Assembly (NCBI GenBank): GCA_011634665.1
Contig: WAEK01000006.1
Span: 391,001-455,000 of the forward strand
DNA length: 64,000 nt
DNA from: Mortierella sp. BCC40632
Taxonomy: Eukaryota; Mortierellomycota; Mortierellomycetes; Mortierellales; Mortierellaceae
Reading direction: 5' to 3'
The position numbers and the translations under genes are program-made. Below, in pieces: positions 1-12,200 of the stretch (position 1 is the stretch's first letter; the number at the start of each line of letters is the position of its first letter). The notes beneath the pieces were generated by a model. It was given only the letters and a program-made list of their open reading frames with translations. It did not search any database and had not been told where the DNA came from.

Positions 1-672
1 CGCGCACACACACACGCTCTCTCTCTCTCTCTCTTTCTCTCTTTCTCCCACCCACGAGCAACGGGCCCGTCCGTTGCCCCCCCCCGGGAAAGGAAGAGGG
101 GGGGGTCATCGTCCCCGGTGGATGGGTCCCTGGAGAGGGATGCGATCGAGGGCATTTTAATGGCCATCATCCGCAATGTGAGCATCCACATCTGGATGCT
201 CCCGATGAGCGAATGAACAATGAATCAAAAGCAAAATGCTATTCTTCTGCAAATGAATCCTTTTCTAAACTCATCGACTCTCTTTCTTTCTCTTCTTCCT
301 TCTCTCTCCTCTCTCTCACATACACATACTCGCGCCTCGCTCTCGCTCTGCACCCCTGCCCGTTATTGTTCTCTCTCGTCCTCCCCCACCTCGCCTCCTT
401 CGCCGTACCAGAGTGCCACAACAGCTTGCTCATTACTCGGCCTGACCCTGGCCCCATGCCCATTCGCCGCATCGTTCGCCTCTGTTTCTTCCCTCCATCT
501 CACAGCAGCACATACCAGTCGTAACCCTGGGCTCCCCCCCTCTCGACCGTCGCTCTTCCCTGCGGACCTGCCGCCTCCCCAGCAACATCTCCGTCGACTC
601 GCCCAGACACGACCCATTCCTCTATCTTTCTTTCTCTCTCTCTCTCTCTCTCTTCTCTTCTTCTTCTTCTTT

Positions 673-705
<33 letters not shown>

Positions 706-888
706 ATCCTCTATTATTTTCTTTCTTTCTCTCTTTCTCTCTCTCTCTCTCTCCCCTTCTTCTCTTCTGCCTACTCTATTGCTCCAGCTCTTGGCCCGCC
801 CAGGCGCCGCCCTTCGCCGTCTCGTTGCGCCTAGGCTGTTGTCTGCACTCCCCCTGTCACCCAGCTCGTCTGCTCTCAACAACTCACA
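1..888. promoter_or_regulatory. Pyrimidine-rich upstream region of the PH-domain gene
   Basis: No gene is seen here. The stretch is dominated by CT-rich tracts on the + strand (about 20-50, 280-320, 625-755), which give rise to low-complexity reading frames that I do not treat as genes. The block ending at the ATG at 889 probably holds the promoter and 5' untranslated region of the downstream gene; the same pyrimidine-rich pattern precedes several other genes in this window. Confidence 0.5.
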
Positions 889-3800
889 ATGACCACTGAC
901 GACGATGCCTCCTCCTCGGCCACAAGCTTCCGCCAGCGGACTCGCAAATCCAGCAAGGCCAGCTCGGTCCCTTCTCCCCTTTCCGTCCATAACCACGGCC
1001 TCGGCTCAAGTAGTAGTGCTGCACCCTCATTCACAACCACAACCAGCAGCCACATTGGCCTCTCCAACTTTTTCCTTTCAGCCGACAAGAAGAGTTCTTC
1101 AGCCGCTGCTGCTGTCGCTGCTGCCGCCGCAATGGATCCCCATGGCAAGGTCCCATCACAACTCAAAGTGAGGCATCTGGAGCACGACAAGGCGTACGCT
1201 GGCTATTTGACAAAGTTCACCCCCAGGACCTTCTTCTCGCGCAAGCAATGGAAACGACGATACTTCATCCTCCACCACCAGGCACTGCATTGCTTCAAAT
1301 CCTCTGACCCACAACACCCACTGCTCGAGTCCATCGCATTGACAACAGAGTCCATTATCTGCGTGACAGACATCTTTTCTGGGAAACGGTACTGTCTCCA
1401 GGTCTCCTCACCGGGCGAGAAGAGCTGGTTTGTTCTTGCCGACACTGCCTCAGAGATGGCTGGCTGGTTGCGTGAACTCAAAGCAACAGTCCAGCGCACT
1501 CGTGGACACCATCCAATGCTACACCCGCTCGATGTTCGCCCACGGACAGAATACTCAGATTCGTCAGAGCTCTCGGAATTGACCTCGTCCTCGCACGCGA
1601 CTCGTATCCCAATCGCTCCCTCCGCGCTCTCTTCCTCTCTCGATGCTGGTCAACTCTCGCGGGGCTCACCACTATCGGTCGTCTCTGTTTCGAGACCGAC
1701 TCTTTTGCACCCACACCAGCATCCAAACCAACATCCGAACCAGCACCAGCACCAGCACCAGCACCAACACCAACACCAGCGCCAGGCATCACTCCAGGAC
1801 TTTCCACCCACGAGTCTGAGTCCTCCTCCAAGGGCCATTACTCCCAAACCCGGATTGCCTCCTTCAACCTCTGTTAATCCACAGCGGCAGTCAATGCTTC
1901 CCCAGCAGCATTCACAGCCCCAGCAACCTCAGCGTCAGAACCAACAGCCCGACCAAAGAAGACGAAACAGCTCACTCTCTGCGGGCGCATCGAACCCAAC
2001 AGACTATGCGTCCTTTGGGTCGGTCATGGAACAAGCAGAGGCAATGGCTGTTGCTCAGGAGACTACAAAGTCATCGTCCTGGTCCATCCCCACAAAGATT
2101 GAACGTACTGAGGCCTATGCAACTGTTCCCAGGAGCAAGCGCGAGTCGACCATGTCGACCATGACTACGGCCTCAACCATGTCCTCCATGCCTGCGATGA
2201 ACCACTCTCTTGGCTCGGTGACCGCAGAGCGACTCCCCGGCACAATGGGAGGAGTCGCGCCTCTCCCGAACAGGAGTGTGTACCGACTCACGGGCAGCCA
2301 ATCGCGTCCCATTAGTCCTGCTTCGGTGTCATCTCGGCCCACAAGTCCCAACTTTAACCGGGCCAGTCCCCGTAATTCTCTCGTCATCTCACCGCCACCG
2401 CGTAGTATCCATCGCCCTGCAAGCACTGCTATTCGCCACTCGACTCAGATCCTGCCCCCACCCCAAAACGCCTCCGTTGGCCTACCAGCGCCGACAATTC
2501 TTTCAACGACGAATGGAGTTGGTCCCGCCTCAGGAACAACGTCAGAAAATCTGCAGGCACAGCTCCCACTCTCGAGGATCACGAGCATTCGGCATCAGCG
2601 GGACATGGGCAACAACCGCCAGAGTATGAGCATGATGACAACAGGACCCATGGCTCCCGTGGCAGGTGTTGGAGCCGGTATCAGCACCGCAACAGGATCT
2701 CTTCAGGAACGTGTCCAGCGCAATACATCTAGGACAAACATCCAAAAGGCATCGCCCTTGTCGAACACAGCCGTGGCTAGTGTGGGCGCAGTAGGTGGTC
2801 AGGCAATGCGCCAAGCAGCCGTCGACACTATGGTCTTGACAGGAATGGGTCGATCCATTTCCCCAACACCATCTCTGGCCTCTGCGCCGAAGCTTCCACT
2901 GCCTGAGCCACCACGACCAGGATCCAATTCTCCCAATCGATCTGCACATCGTCATTCATCCTCAGTGTCGTCCTCGACCTCTGTCATGTCGTTGCCCCAG
3001 TACCCTTCTTCCATGTTGGGATCGGTTGTAGAAGGTCCTCCCTCGCCCACTACCACCTCTTCACCTCGTCGCAGCTCGAGCTTGCAGCAACGGTCTCCAA
3101 CAACACTCGAATTTTCGATCCCGCGACGTTCTGAGGCCAGAGCTCGGTCAGATTCGCATGAAGGAATCACCAAGCCAATGGGTAGACTTGAGGACATTCA
3201 TTTGGCTAGACGGGCAACGACTCCTTCACCGAGATTAGGTGCCATTCCCACTACACTCTCGACCCAAAACCATGTGTCAGGAGTTGCTCGACCAGCGATG
3301 AGTGGTTTGGGGCGTCCGGAATTGACAGAGATATCAGTCAAGGTAGCAAATGGATCGATGCCTGGCTCTGCTCAGAGTAATGGACATGTCGCTAGTCGAC
3401 ACCAGATGTCTCTTCCCATCCATTCGATGTACGCCTTGCCTGCGCCCCCAACTCGACAGCAGCCAGCCCGTCCTATCAGTCCATTCAAGGATCCTGCAAC
3501 GGCTCGACCTTCCAACACTCAACGAGGCATTACTATCCATGGATCTCTCCGACCATTGTCTGCCATCTCTGGAGGCGTTCCGACGTTAGGTGGAGGTGTT
3601 GCGAGGAGATCTTCCAAAGCATCCCCTCCACTATCGGCAGATACAGGCGCAGTAACAACAGCAGCTGAATCTCCTGCCACAACCACCACTGCGGCTCCAG
3701 CTCCAGCTACAGCTACGGCTATGGCTGTGACACCGACATCTACACCGACACCACCATCGACACCGGTGACGACCACAACCACAACCACTACAACCACAAC

Positions 3801-4545
3801 CACAACCGTGCCAGTCAGTAATAACCGGGATTCGATTGTTGGTGCTCTGACAAGATTGTCGATCGCTGCACTGTCATTACCGCCCAGACCCACGACCGCC
3901 ATCCCTCCTCCTCCGCTCTCTGCCACACCTGGTTCAGAGCCGCCGCCCTTGTCTGCATTCGGCTCTGGGGTCACACAGAATCCAATTTCGCATAATGCCC
4001 TTCCAGCACCGCCCACCACAGCTCTTCCCAACACTCCAGACCAGGATGTTGTTGCTTCAGAGAAGAAGGATAGAATGCAGGTTGGATTTGCAGTCATCCT
4101 GGAAGAGGAGGAAGAAGACGATGTGGACGACTTTACGGATGGTGGCAGTGATGTGGAAGGGAATGAAGAGAACCAGGAAAGATTACAAGAGCGAGGTCGT
4201 CGTCGTGGAAATGGCGAAGGAAATGACGAGGAAGAAGAGGAGGAAGAAGAAGAAGAAGAAGAAGATGTAGACGAGTTTGTGCCAAGGTTGAGGTTTGAGG
4301 ATCTGGATCTGGAGAGTCAATCCATCAGTGCGGACGGATCGACGGCGACGGCGACGACGACGAATACAGCGAATACGGTCACGTCTACGGAAATAGAAAC
4401 GGATCTTCCACAACAACAGGACTGGGACAAGACGAATACTCGAAGAAGGTCCAGGGATATCTCTGGCCGCCCCGAGTATTATAGAGAACGAAAGGTGGTC
4501 GAGTACATTTTCCCATCCGAGTCGTTCCCGTCAGCATCCACTTAA
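889..4545 (+). CDS. PH-domain protein with long disordered, repeat-rich tail
   Basis: Single-exon gene of 1218 aa. A pleckstrin-homology domain spans about residues 103-203: it begins with a YAGYLTKF strand, continues with WKRRYFIL, and ends in the C-terminal helix carrying the invariant Trp (AGWLREL, W193). PH domains bind phosphoinositides or proteins at membranes, so a membrane-recruited signalling or scaffold role is inferred. The remaining ~1000 residues are Ser/Pro/Thr-rich and probably disordered. They include an Ala run (72-81), a His/Gln repeat encoded by a CAN microsatellite (about 1735-1790), Gln-rich stretches, a Thr run (about 3770-3810) and a Glu/Asp block near the C-terminus (about 4100-4270). 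The start is the first ATG in frame after the CT-rich leader; the next in-frame ATG (residue 82) would keep the PH domain intact. No other domain recognised, so no gene name is given. Confidence 0.85.
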   Translation: MTTDDDASSSATSFRQRTRKSSKASSVPSPLSVHNHGLGSSSSAAPSFTTTTSSHIGLSNFFLSADKKSSSAAAAVAAAAAMDPHGKVPSQLKVRHLEHDKAYAGYLTKFTPRTFFSRKQWKRRYFILHHQALHCFKSSDPQHPLLESIALTTESIICVTDIFSGKRYCLQVSSPGEKSWFVLADTASEMAGWLRELKATVQRTRGHHPMLHPLDVRPRTEYSDSSELSELTSSSHATRIPIAPSALSSSLDAGQLSRGSPLSVVSVSRPTLLHPHQHPNQHPNQHQHQHQHQHQHQRQASLQDFPPTSLSPPPRAITPKPGLPPSTSVNPQRQSMLPQQHSQPQQPQRQNQQPDQRRRNSSLSAGASNPTDYASFGSVMEQAEAMAVAQETTKSSSWSIPTKIERTEAYATVPRSKRESTMSTMTTASTMSSMPAMNHSLGSVTAERLPGTMGGVAPLPNRSVYRLTGSQSRPISPASVSSRPTSPNFNRASPRNSLVISPPPRSIHRPASTAIRHSTQILPPPQNASVGLPAPTILSTTNGVGPASGTTSENLQAQLPLSRITSIRHQRDMGNNRQSMSMMTTGPMAPVAGVGAGISTATGSLQERVQRNTSRTNIQKASPLSNTAVASVGAVGGQAMRQAAVDTMVLTGMGRSISPTPSLASAPKLPLPEPPRPGSNSPNRSAHRHSSSVSSSTSVMSLPQYPSSMLGSVVEGPPSPTTTSSPRRSSSLQQRSPTTLEFSIPRRSEARARSDSHEGITKPMGRLEDIHLARRATTPSPRLGAIPTTLSTQNHVSGVARPAMSGLGRPELTEISVKVANGSMPGSAQSNGHVASRHQMSLPIHSMYALPAPPTRQQPARPISPFKDPATARPSNTQRGITIHGSLRPLSAISGGVPTLGGGVARRSSKASPPLSADTGAVTTAAESPATTTTAAPAPATATAMAVTPTSTPTPPSTPVTTTTTTTTTTTTTVPVSNNRDSIVGALTRLSIAALSLPPRPTTAIPPPPLSATPGSEPPPLSAFGSGVTQNPISHNALPAPPTTALPNTPDQDVVASEKKDRMQVGFAVILEEEEEDDVDDFTDGGSDVEGNEENQERLQERGRRRGNGEGNDEEEEEEEEEEEEDVDEFVPRLRFEDLDLESQSISADGSTATATTTNTANTVTSTEIETDLPQQQDWDKTNTRRRSRDISGRPEYYRERKVVEYIFPSESFPSAST

Positions 4546-5201
4546 GAGTCTTTTCACTTTTCTCCTTTTTTTTCTTTTCTTTTCTTTTCTTTTCTTTCTT
4601 TTTATTTATGTGATTGTATCGTACCCTTTGCATCTCTTAGCATTCTCGCACATCCTCCCTACTTTTTTTTTTCTCGTAGCCTCTCTCTCTCTCTCTCTCT
4701 CTCTCCATTCACTACTTGTTTGATACCATAATGCACCTTTTTGCCTTTTTTTGTCTGCCGAGTAAGAATGGAGAACAAGAAGAAAAAGAAGAAGAAGAAG
4801 AAAAAAAGAGGGAAACCCCTCCTCTTCCCCTCTCCTTCTACCACTGTTTGCTTCCTTTTCCTCCCCTCTAATCTCATTCATCTTCTTGTTACCCCCCCCT
4901 TCCTTCCCTCCTCCCCCCTTTTTTTACCCGTTTTTTTTTTTTTAAAAAAAGTCTCTTAATAATTGTATGAGGACAGTAAAAGAACCTTTTTTTTTTTTTA
5001 TTTTCCCTGGACGGAAATCATTTCTGCACAACAACAAACTTGGAGATCTAGGCTAGTATTTTGATCAAAAAAAAAAAAAAAAAAAAAAAAATTAGAAGGA
5101 ATGGGGTGAAGGGCTTTTGAAATTCTCGGTGGTTGGGCTGTGCAAAAAAAAAAAAAAAAACTTGCTTTTGTTGTTGTTTAATGACGATTCAAGGGAAGAC
5201 T

Positions 5202-5240
<39 letters not shown>

Positions 5241-5644
5241 GCTTATCATTTGGCAGGTCTCTCTTTTTCCTGTGGTTCCTGAATATTACAATTATTAATA
5301 TTATTATTATTATTTTCCCCAGGATCTCTCTCTCTCTCTCTCTCTATTTCGTTCTCTCTCCTCACTTGTGCCTGGATTATCTTATTTACAAACACTCTTA
5401 TTTTTTTTTTCCATAGACGGACCACTGAGAGTTGAAGACAAATCAGTCAAAAAACACCGCCCAATGACCAAATGGGTAAATGAAGAAGCGAACCTGGATG
5501 AATTGGGTTTTAAATTGAATATCGTGGCTAACCAATGAGTCTAGGCTGTTCACTAGCCCTCGCCTATAGAGAGAGAGCGGGACCTAAGGGGAAATGACCC
5601 CCGGTCAAAAAGAAGAGGGCAACCATCGAGATCCCTCTGGCCAC

Positions 5645-5691
<47 letters not shown>

Positions 5692-6523
5692 AAAGGAAAA
5701 CTTGGGAGGAGTGAGATTCGCTCCTTTTTTAAAAAAAAGGTCCTTTGCTCCGCACAGACCCTGCCAGCTCCCCCTTCTCCTCATCTCCCGTGCTGAAACG
5801 TCAGAGCTTTCACACTCCGACTTGCTGGACGGTAGAGAGGCAGATCATCTAGGGGATGTGAAAGGAAAAAAAAAATGACGAAAGCATCTTTAAAAGAAGG
5901 GGATCATAATTGCGTTTTACACCCCCCTCTCCCCCTCCCTCCCCTGTCTGTCCCTGACCATCTTCTGCATACATTTCGTTCCAATCTACCACGGCTTGCC
6001 TGCTAATTTCGTTCTACCTCCAAAAGTACAATTTTTAGGAAATGACTCCCATGTTCCCACCTCTACTGCTACCACCAATACTTCCACTCTAACTCCTACA
6101 ACAAAACTGGAACATCCCGAATACTGTGACGAATTGCAACCCGTCCTTGTCGCGTCTCGCGTTTGACACGTCCCACGGCCGGAGTCTTATTTTTTCAGAT
6201 TCAGATCCTCCTCATGAAACACACCAAAGGGTAATAATGCCAGTCGTCTGCCGATCAATACTTTCTCTGGCCATTCTCTTCTTACCACACTTTTTTTTTT
6301 CTTTTTCTTTTTTTTCCCACTAAACAGAGACAACCAACCGTGACATTGGCAGTGACATTTGCGACATTAGGCAATCGAGTACCAAATCTTGTAAACCATC
6401 TCCCAGACCCTCACTCAGTCAGAGGCATTCAGCAAGTGGAAACAAAGTAAAAAAGGAGACTGTCAAGTAAAAGAGTATGAAAAAGAACCAAGAAAAGCTT
6501 GAAAGTCGAAAAGTTTCCTTCCA

Positions 6524-6576
<53 letters not shown>

Positions 6577-6930
6577 GAACAAAAGTGTAGAGAACGGGTT
6601 GGCTGGTTACCTAATAGATTGTACGATCTACTCGTAAAGCAGATCTCCGTCATGGAACAACCTGGAACAAGGGATGTTCCGATCGGGGGGAGGAAGGGAG
6701 GGAGGTGTTCCACCTACTATAGGATAGAGTCGAATAATCAACATCTGACCAACTGTGCAAAATACTCGAAAATAGTGACATTGAAAAGGACTCGGGCGAT
6801 GCGCTGGCTTGGCCTGCTAATGGAAATAGCACATCTAGACCAACTCCTGAAAGACTGTTTTGGGGGAGGGTGCTCATTCTCTAGTTAAACAACTCTTTTT
6901 CTTTGTCTTCTCTTCTATGCCTCTCTTGTG

Positions 6931-6961
<31 letters not shown>

Positions 6962-7372
6962 GAGAGCGAAGGTCATATTGAGCCAAAGCTCATCCTTTGC
7001 TGAAAGACCATCATAGAGAAAGACAACACATAGCTCTACCAAGATGGTCATTGCCTCTCATTGCATCATGGTTAAACAAAACTCTGCGATCAAGTTTTTG
7101 ATTTGAGCCATTGTGACACCTGTTTCCTCTTGGGGTCTTGGAGTACATTGTTGGGCAAACTGTCTGACCTATCTGTGCACCAATGGAAGGGGGAAGGAGA
7201 GAGTTCCTTTTTTTCATACGCGTCGTCGCTTTGATCTCGGGAGATTTGTACATGGCCATTCATTGAACTCGCCTTCTAGTTCTTATTCAACCCACCGTGT
7301 CGCAACCGCCAGTTCTCCCTTTTTTTTTTCTCTTTAATTCTCAGTTCAAGAACATTAGGTTTAATAGGTTGT
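4546..7372. other. Gene-free, microsatellite-rich intergenic region
   Basis: No supported gene in about 2.8 kb. It contains poly-T and poly-A tracts (about 4925-4945, 4988-5001, 5067-5090, 5144-5160, 6930-6957) and long (CT)n tracts (5203-5237, 5327-5345, 5649-5690, 6525-6573). Open frames here are built from these simple repeats. The right end is the 3' flank of the minus-strand channel gene that stops at 7373. Confidence 0.6.
6525..6573. repeat. (CT)n microsatellite
   Basis: Uninterrupted CT dinucleotide tract of about 49 nt, one of the longest of several in this intergenic region; others are at 5203-5237 and 5649-5690. Confidence 0.95.
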
Positions 7373-9194
7373 CTATGAATCATTTCTCTGTCTCTGAAGC
7401 CCTCGTAGTGCTTCAAGGATGGCACTCATATCATTCTGAAGAGTGACAATCCCCTCTTTCACTTCAGATACCTCACTCTGTGTCTTGGATATGGTCGCTT
7501 TCACTTCCGAAATGTCTAGTTTCATCTCGGAGAGTTCATCTTTAACCTCGGAAATCTCCATTTTCGCCTCCATGATTTCTTGTTTTACTTTGGAAAACTC
7601 TTGCTTTGCCTCAGAGGATCCTTCATTGGTCACGGCAATCTTCTTGTCCAGCTCGACAATGTCATGTCGCAGGTCTTGAACATGTAATTTCATAGACGAA
7701 TTTTGAACCTCCATAGAGAGGTCACCTTTGAGACTACTGAGATATTGTTCCTGCTGCATAAACTGCTCCTTGATACTCGAGATCCCATCCAACATGGCTT
7801 GATTCTGTTTGAAAAGTCCCTCATCCGACTCCCTAGTCTCTGTGGGTTTCTTGTCTTCCTTGCCAGTGTTCGGCTCAGGGTAGAATGTGGTCTGATCCTC
7901 TTCAAAGAGAACCTCTTCGTCTTTTTTGGCCACCCTTCGTTCGTACTGTTTTACTTGATAGGGAGTCGCTGTATAACAGACCATTTCAGGGAACCAGTCA
8001 AATGTCTCACGGAAACCTTTTTACAGAGCCACACAGAAACCACATTGGAGATAATGGATATCAGATCATCCATTAGTACTCTCGAAACACCCCGATCTGT
8101 CGACAAATTCATCAGTGATACTAATTGAACTTGGATCACTTACCAGGGATGTGGTACGACATGTTCTCGGCACTTTCGACATATCGGAGCCTGTTCTCGA
8201 GCCACACCTGACGCCAAGAGTCGTCAGCCTTGACAAATGCACTGTTGATCAAAGCTATTACAAGGCGAACCCACCGTCGGCAGAGTCATTTAGTCAACAA
8301 GTTTGATGCAGAGTCTGCAAGGATACCATTCAGAACAACTAAACTCAAAAAACAACCAAAAAATATTGATCCACACATCTATTTTGACTCACCAATCAAC
8401 ACATTGAGCATCAGGATCGATGAGAATGTAAAGAATAACATCATCATCAACAAGAGTGGCCCGTTCGGGTACGATCCACCATTCTCGCCATCATCGTACA
8501 TATCGCTGTTCAAAGGATCGTACCGCCCACCCTACAGTCAGAAACATGAATTGTAGTTAGAACCGAAAACACTTTTGAAGGGTGAATTTGGTCCGCCCCC
8601 CGCCCCCAGAAAATAAACGACATTGTTGCTTCAGTCCCCTCCTCCTCCTCCTCCTCCTCCTCCTCCAATCACAAAGTGTTTGTGTTTCCTACCATCATCA
8701 GGTATACAGTACTGATAGCTCCAAGAAAGTTTTTAGGGAATTTTGCTTCCGTTACTTCCGAACCAATCACACCACCATGAAGGACATGAACGATGGCAAT
8801 GGTAAAGAAGAGCAAACTAGCTGCAAGCACCATGAAGAACACTGTGATCTCTTGAAGGATCCCAAACACAATCGTGATGTATTTGCATACAACCTCACTC
8901 ACTCGGAGCTCGGCCAGCTATGAGAGTGGATTTGAAAGAAAAAAAGAAAAAATGTCAAGAGTTAGTCTGTTCATAATTGGCTAATGAAAAAAAAAAACCC
9001 CCTATTCAGCAATCTCTTTTCCATTTGATCACTCTTTTAAAAACATACCAAGTGGAGGAATACAAACACAACACCGAAACTAAAGTCTTCTGTCACCGCA
9101 TCTGGGTCCTCATTCACAATGTTGATGACCTGGTGGATACTTGTCGCGAGAGGATAAAAGTAAGTAATCAGATCCAGAATGTTGTAAGGAGATC

Positions 9195-9239
<45 letters not shown>

Positions 9240-12200
9240 TATCATTAGGCCGTCGGAAAAGGCAACCCACAGATACTCAACTCAAAGCTGCTCAAAGAGA
9301 CTTTTTTTTTCAGTCTCAAACATACGTGAAATACAAAGACCGGGGACTCTGAGCATCCAACGGCTTTTGTTCAACTTCATTCCGACTCTTTCTTGTAAAC
9401 AACAACCTTGCTGTTGATGTCCATTGATTGGCCCTTGAACGTTGATTGACCGTTTCCTTGTTCTCGTTTTTTTCATTCTTCTTTTCTTCTATTTTTTCGT
9501 CATCTTCTTCCTTCTTTGCCTTCTCCTTCTCCTCATTCGACTCTGGATCGACATAATACCGGCACTCTCGCCATTGAAGAAACTCGAGCCAGAGAAATAT
9601 ACAGGAGAGGACAATGATCGCCGAGAAAACTCCAAGGAGTGGTCCTTTCTCTCTATAATAAGTCTGCATTAAAGCACCACTCACAATGAGGAGAGAGTAG
9701 GCACACTGTGTTGCAAATCGAATCATCCAGACTGCATATACATAGGTGTTCCTATAAGCAAGAGGGAGAACCACCAAAATGTCAGGGCAACTAGGTTTCT
9801 CTAACAAAAAAAAACACGCACATCCTCCCCCCTCCCCTCAACACATTGACAAAGAATAGACATCCAACACATACCACTTGAACTGAATCACTGCCTCAAT
9901 GGCCGGATTGTCAATAATGTCGAGACTGTAGAAACGAGATCGGATATACACGTGGCTGAAAGGGTTCATGTTGAATAGAATTCCATGATAAAGAACCCGA
10001 GTCCATGTTGTGGCTTGATTTGGATTACTAAATGGAAACTCATTGCATGGATTTTGACTCTTTGGTATAAACGACCAAAGGAGACCAACAGGTGCCACAA
10101 ACACCTCCTCTGTAAAGTTGACGTTGAGTGGATCAGGTTTTCCATTGGAACAGTGTAGTTGAAGGATCGGATTCCGACATTCATAAATCTTGCGATCATC
10201 CAAGGTCCAGGGCCATCGAAAGGTTGGAGGGTGTATAATCCTGTGGTTGTTGATAATATACTCCTTGTTGTGATAGCGAATATACGCAAATCCTCTGGTA
10301 ACCCAGAGTGCTATATCGTAATATCTTGTAGTAAAGTCATCCATACAATTGAGCAAGTACAGGATGTAGGTAATATCGTTGGATTCCTTTGCCTTGTGGA
10401 GACAGCGCTTGATGATGATCCGAGCCGTTTCGATTACTGTCGGATCAGTCTTGGAGTTGTGAAGAATAGCTTCAATTGGGTTGGATCCTTTTGAATAGGT
10501 TCTTAAAGGGACCCAGCTGCTTGGACTGCCGACGGCGTCTCCTTGGAATAGCTTCTTTAGGATATACTCAACTCGTTCGCTTCCGTATCCTGTTGTTTGT
10601 TTGCAGAGCGTCAACATCAAGGACTCAAAGTGACCTCCAGGAGCGTGATAGTAATTGGCAAAGGAGCAAAGATACCTGACCACTGCATCCAGTACGCCAG
10701 CACTATACATTACATTCTCAGATGCAAGATAGAACAATTCCAAAAAGTATACCCTTCCACCCAATGGTACCCATGACTTCCCCTTACAAAGCTGGATCAC
10801 ATTCTGGTTGGAGCTCAGGGTTGGGTAACCTCCATGAGGACACATGCTCAACTTGGTCTCTTTTCCCAACTCGGGTGTTATTTGAAAAAAGACAAGCTCG
10901 ATCTCATCTTGCGAGGACTGTGGAAGCTTCCAGGTCGTAAATAAAATGTAATCAGATTTTTTCCTTGCCACCATAACGTGAGAGTCCTCCACAAAGATGT
11001 AGCAGCTTGAAGAGTTCCACCAATACTGCTGTGACTTGCCATCCGGGAATTGGACCCGTGCCGTCACCTTATTCCAGAAGGCATATTTGGTCAATTGGAA
11101 CACAACTACTCCTCCAGGATAGGAGATCTCTGTGTCATACAAGATCTCGGGCATCTTGGAGAGTTCCGATGCACAGTCGATGGTGCATTGGGACCCGGAA
11201 TCGATATCCGCTGGCAAATCCTCCAGAAAAGACACCTCAAGGCTTGAACCACTTCGGTGAGCCACCACCGTAGACTTGACATTGGTCCCATCCCATTTTT
11301 GTCCAGTCTTGATATCTCGAATGGTGAGGTCTGAGTAAATCCGTGACACGACATGTCGCTTTGTTTGAGATAAATTTCTCGTATCTGCAATCAGCCAGCT
11401 TTTCGAAGTCCTTTTGGGGTTCTTGCCAAAGATGCTCCTTTCTCCTTCGAGAAAACCTTGCCATTCTTCGGATGATTTTCCATGAGATTGTAAAAGTGCT
11501 CCCGATATGGTCAAATACATGAGTTGAGCCTTTTCTGTGGAGATTGCCAATGTCATTCCGGTGGATGAGAGGGAGAAATGTATGATCTCACTAGTTGTAT
11601 TGATTTGATGCTTTGGAATTCCAGTAGATAGATCCCAGATCAAGACTTGATAAGGTGACATTCCCAACACGAGTATCCCTCCTGCTGCTGCAAACATTGC
11701 CCATGAAAGTTCAAAGAATGAAAAATACTTCAGAATAGGGATGCAGTAGAGTATCTCCCATTGATCCGCAGTCTTGTAGACACTGAATCCCTCCCGATCA
11801 CGGGTCACGAATCGCTCAGAATCATCGCTCCATTGAGAAACATAGAGATAGGTGAACATGGCCTCTCCGTCAAACGATTGTAGCTTGACGCATTGACTGT
11901 GGCGATCGGAGGGTTGGAATGGTAGAGATACTCTCTGATCCTGATCCCGAGACTGTCGTGGTTGGTGGATATTCCTAGGGTTGTTGAATAAAAAGAACCC
12001 CTTTTCAGATGACCAGTTTGTTCTGAAAACAGCAATCTGAGATCCATCCCACGACACTGACAGATCAATCTCCCACCCAAGCTCAGAGTCAATGTCAATC
12101 TCTGCGTGTGCGCTGGGTGTTGTATAGGGATACGGATAGGTGACTTTGGAGGTTGCTTCGGATAGTTCTAGTTCCCAGAGATCAAGGAACCACTGTTCTT

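Noticed and set aside
220..834. 204-aa Ser/Leu/Phe frame before the PH gene
   Set aside because: Translation of (CT)n tracts; likely promoter and leader.
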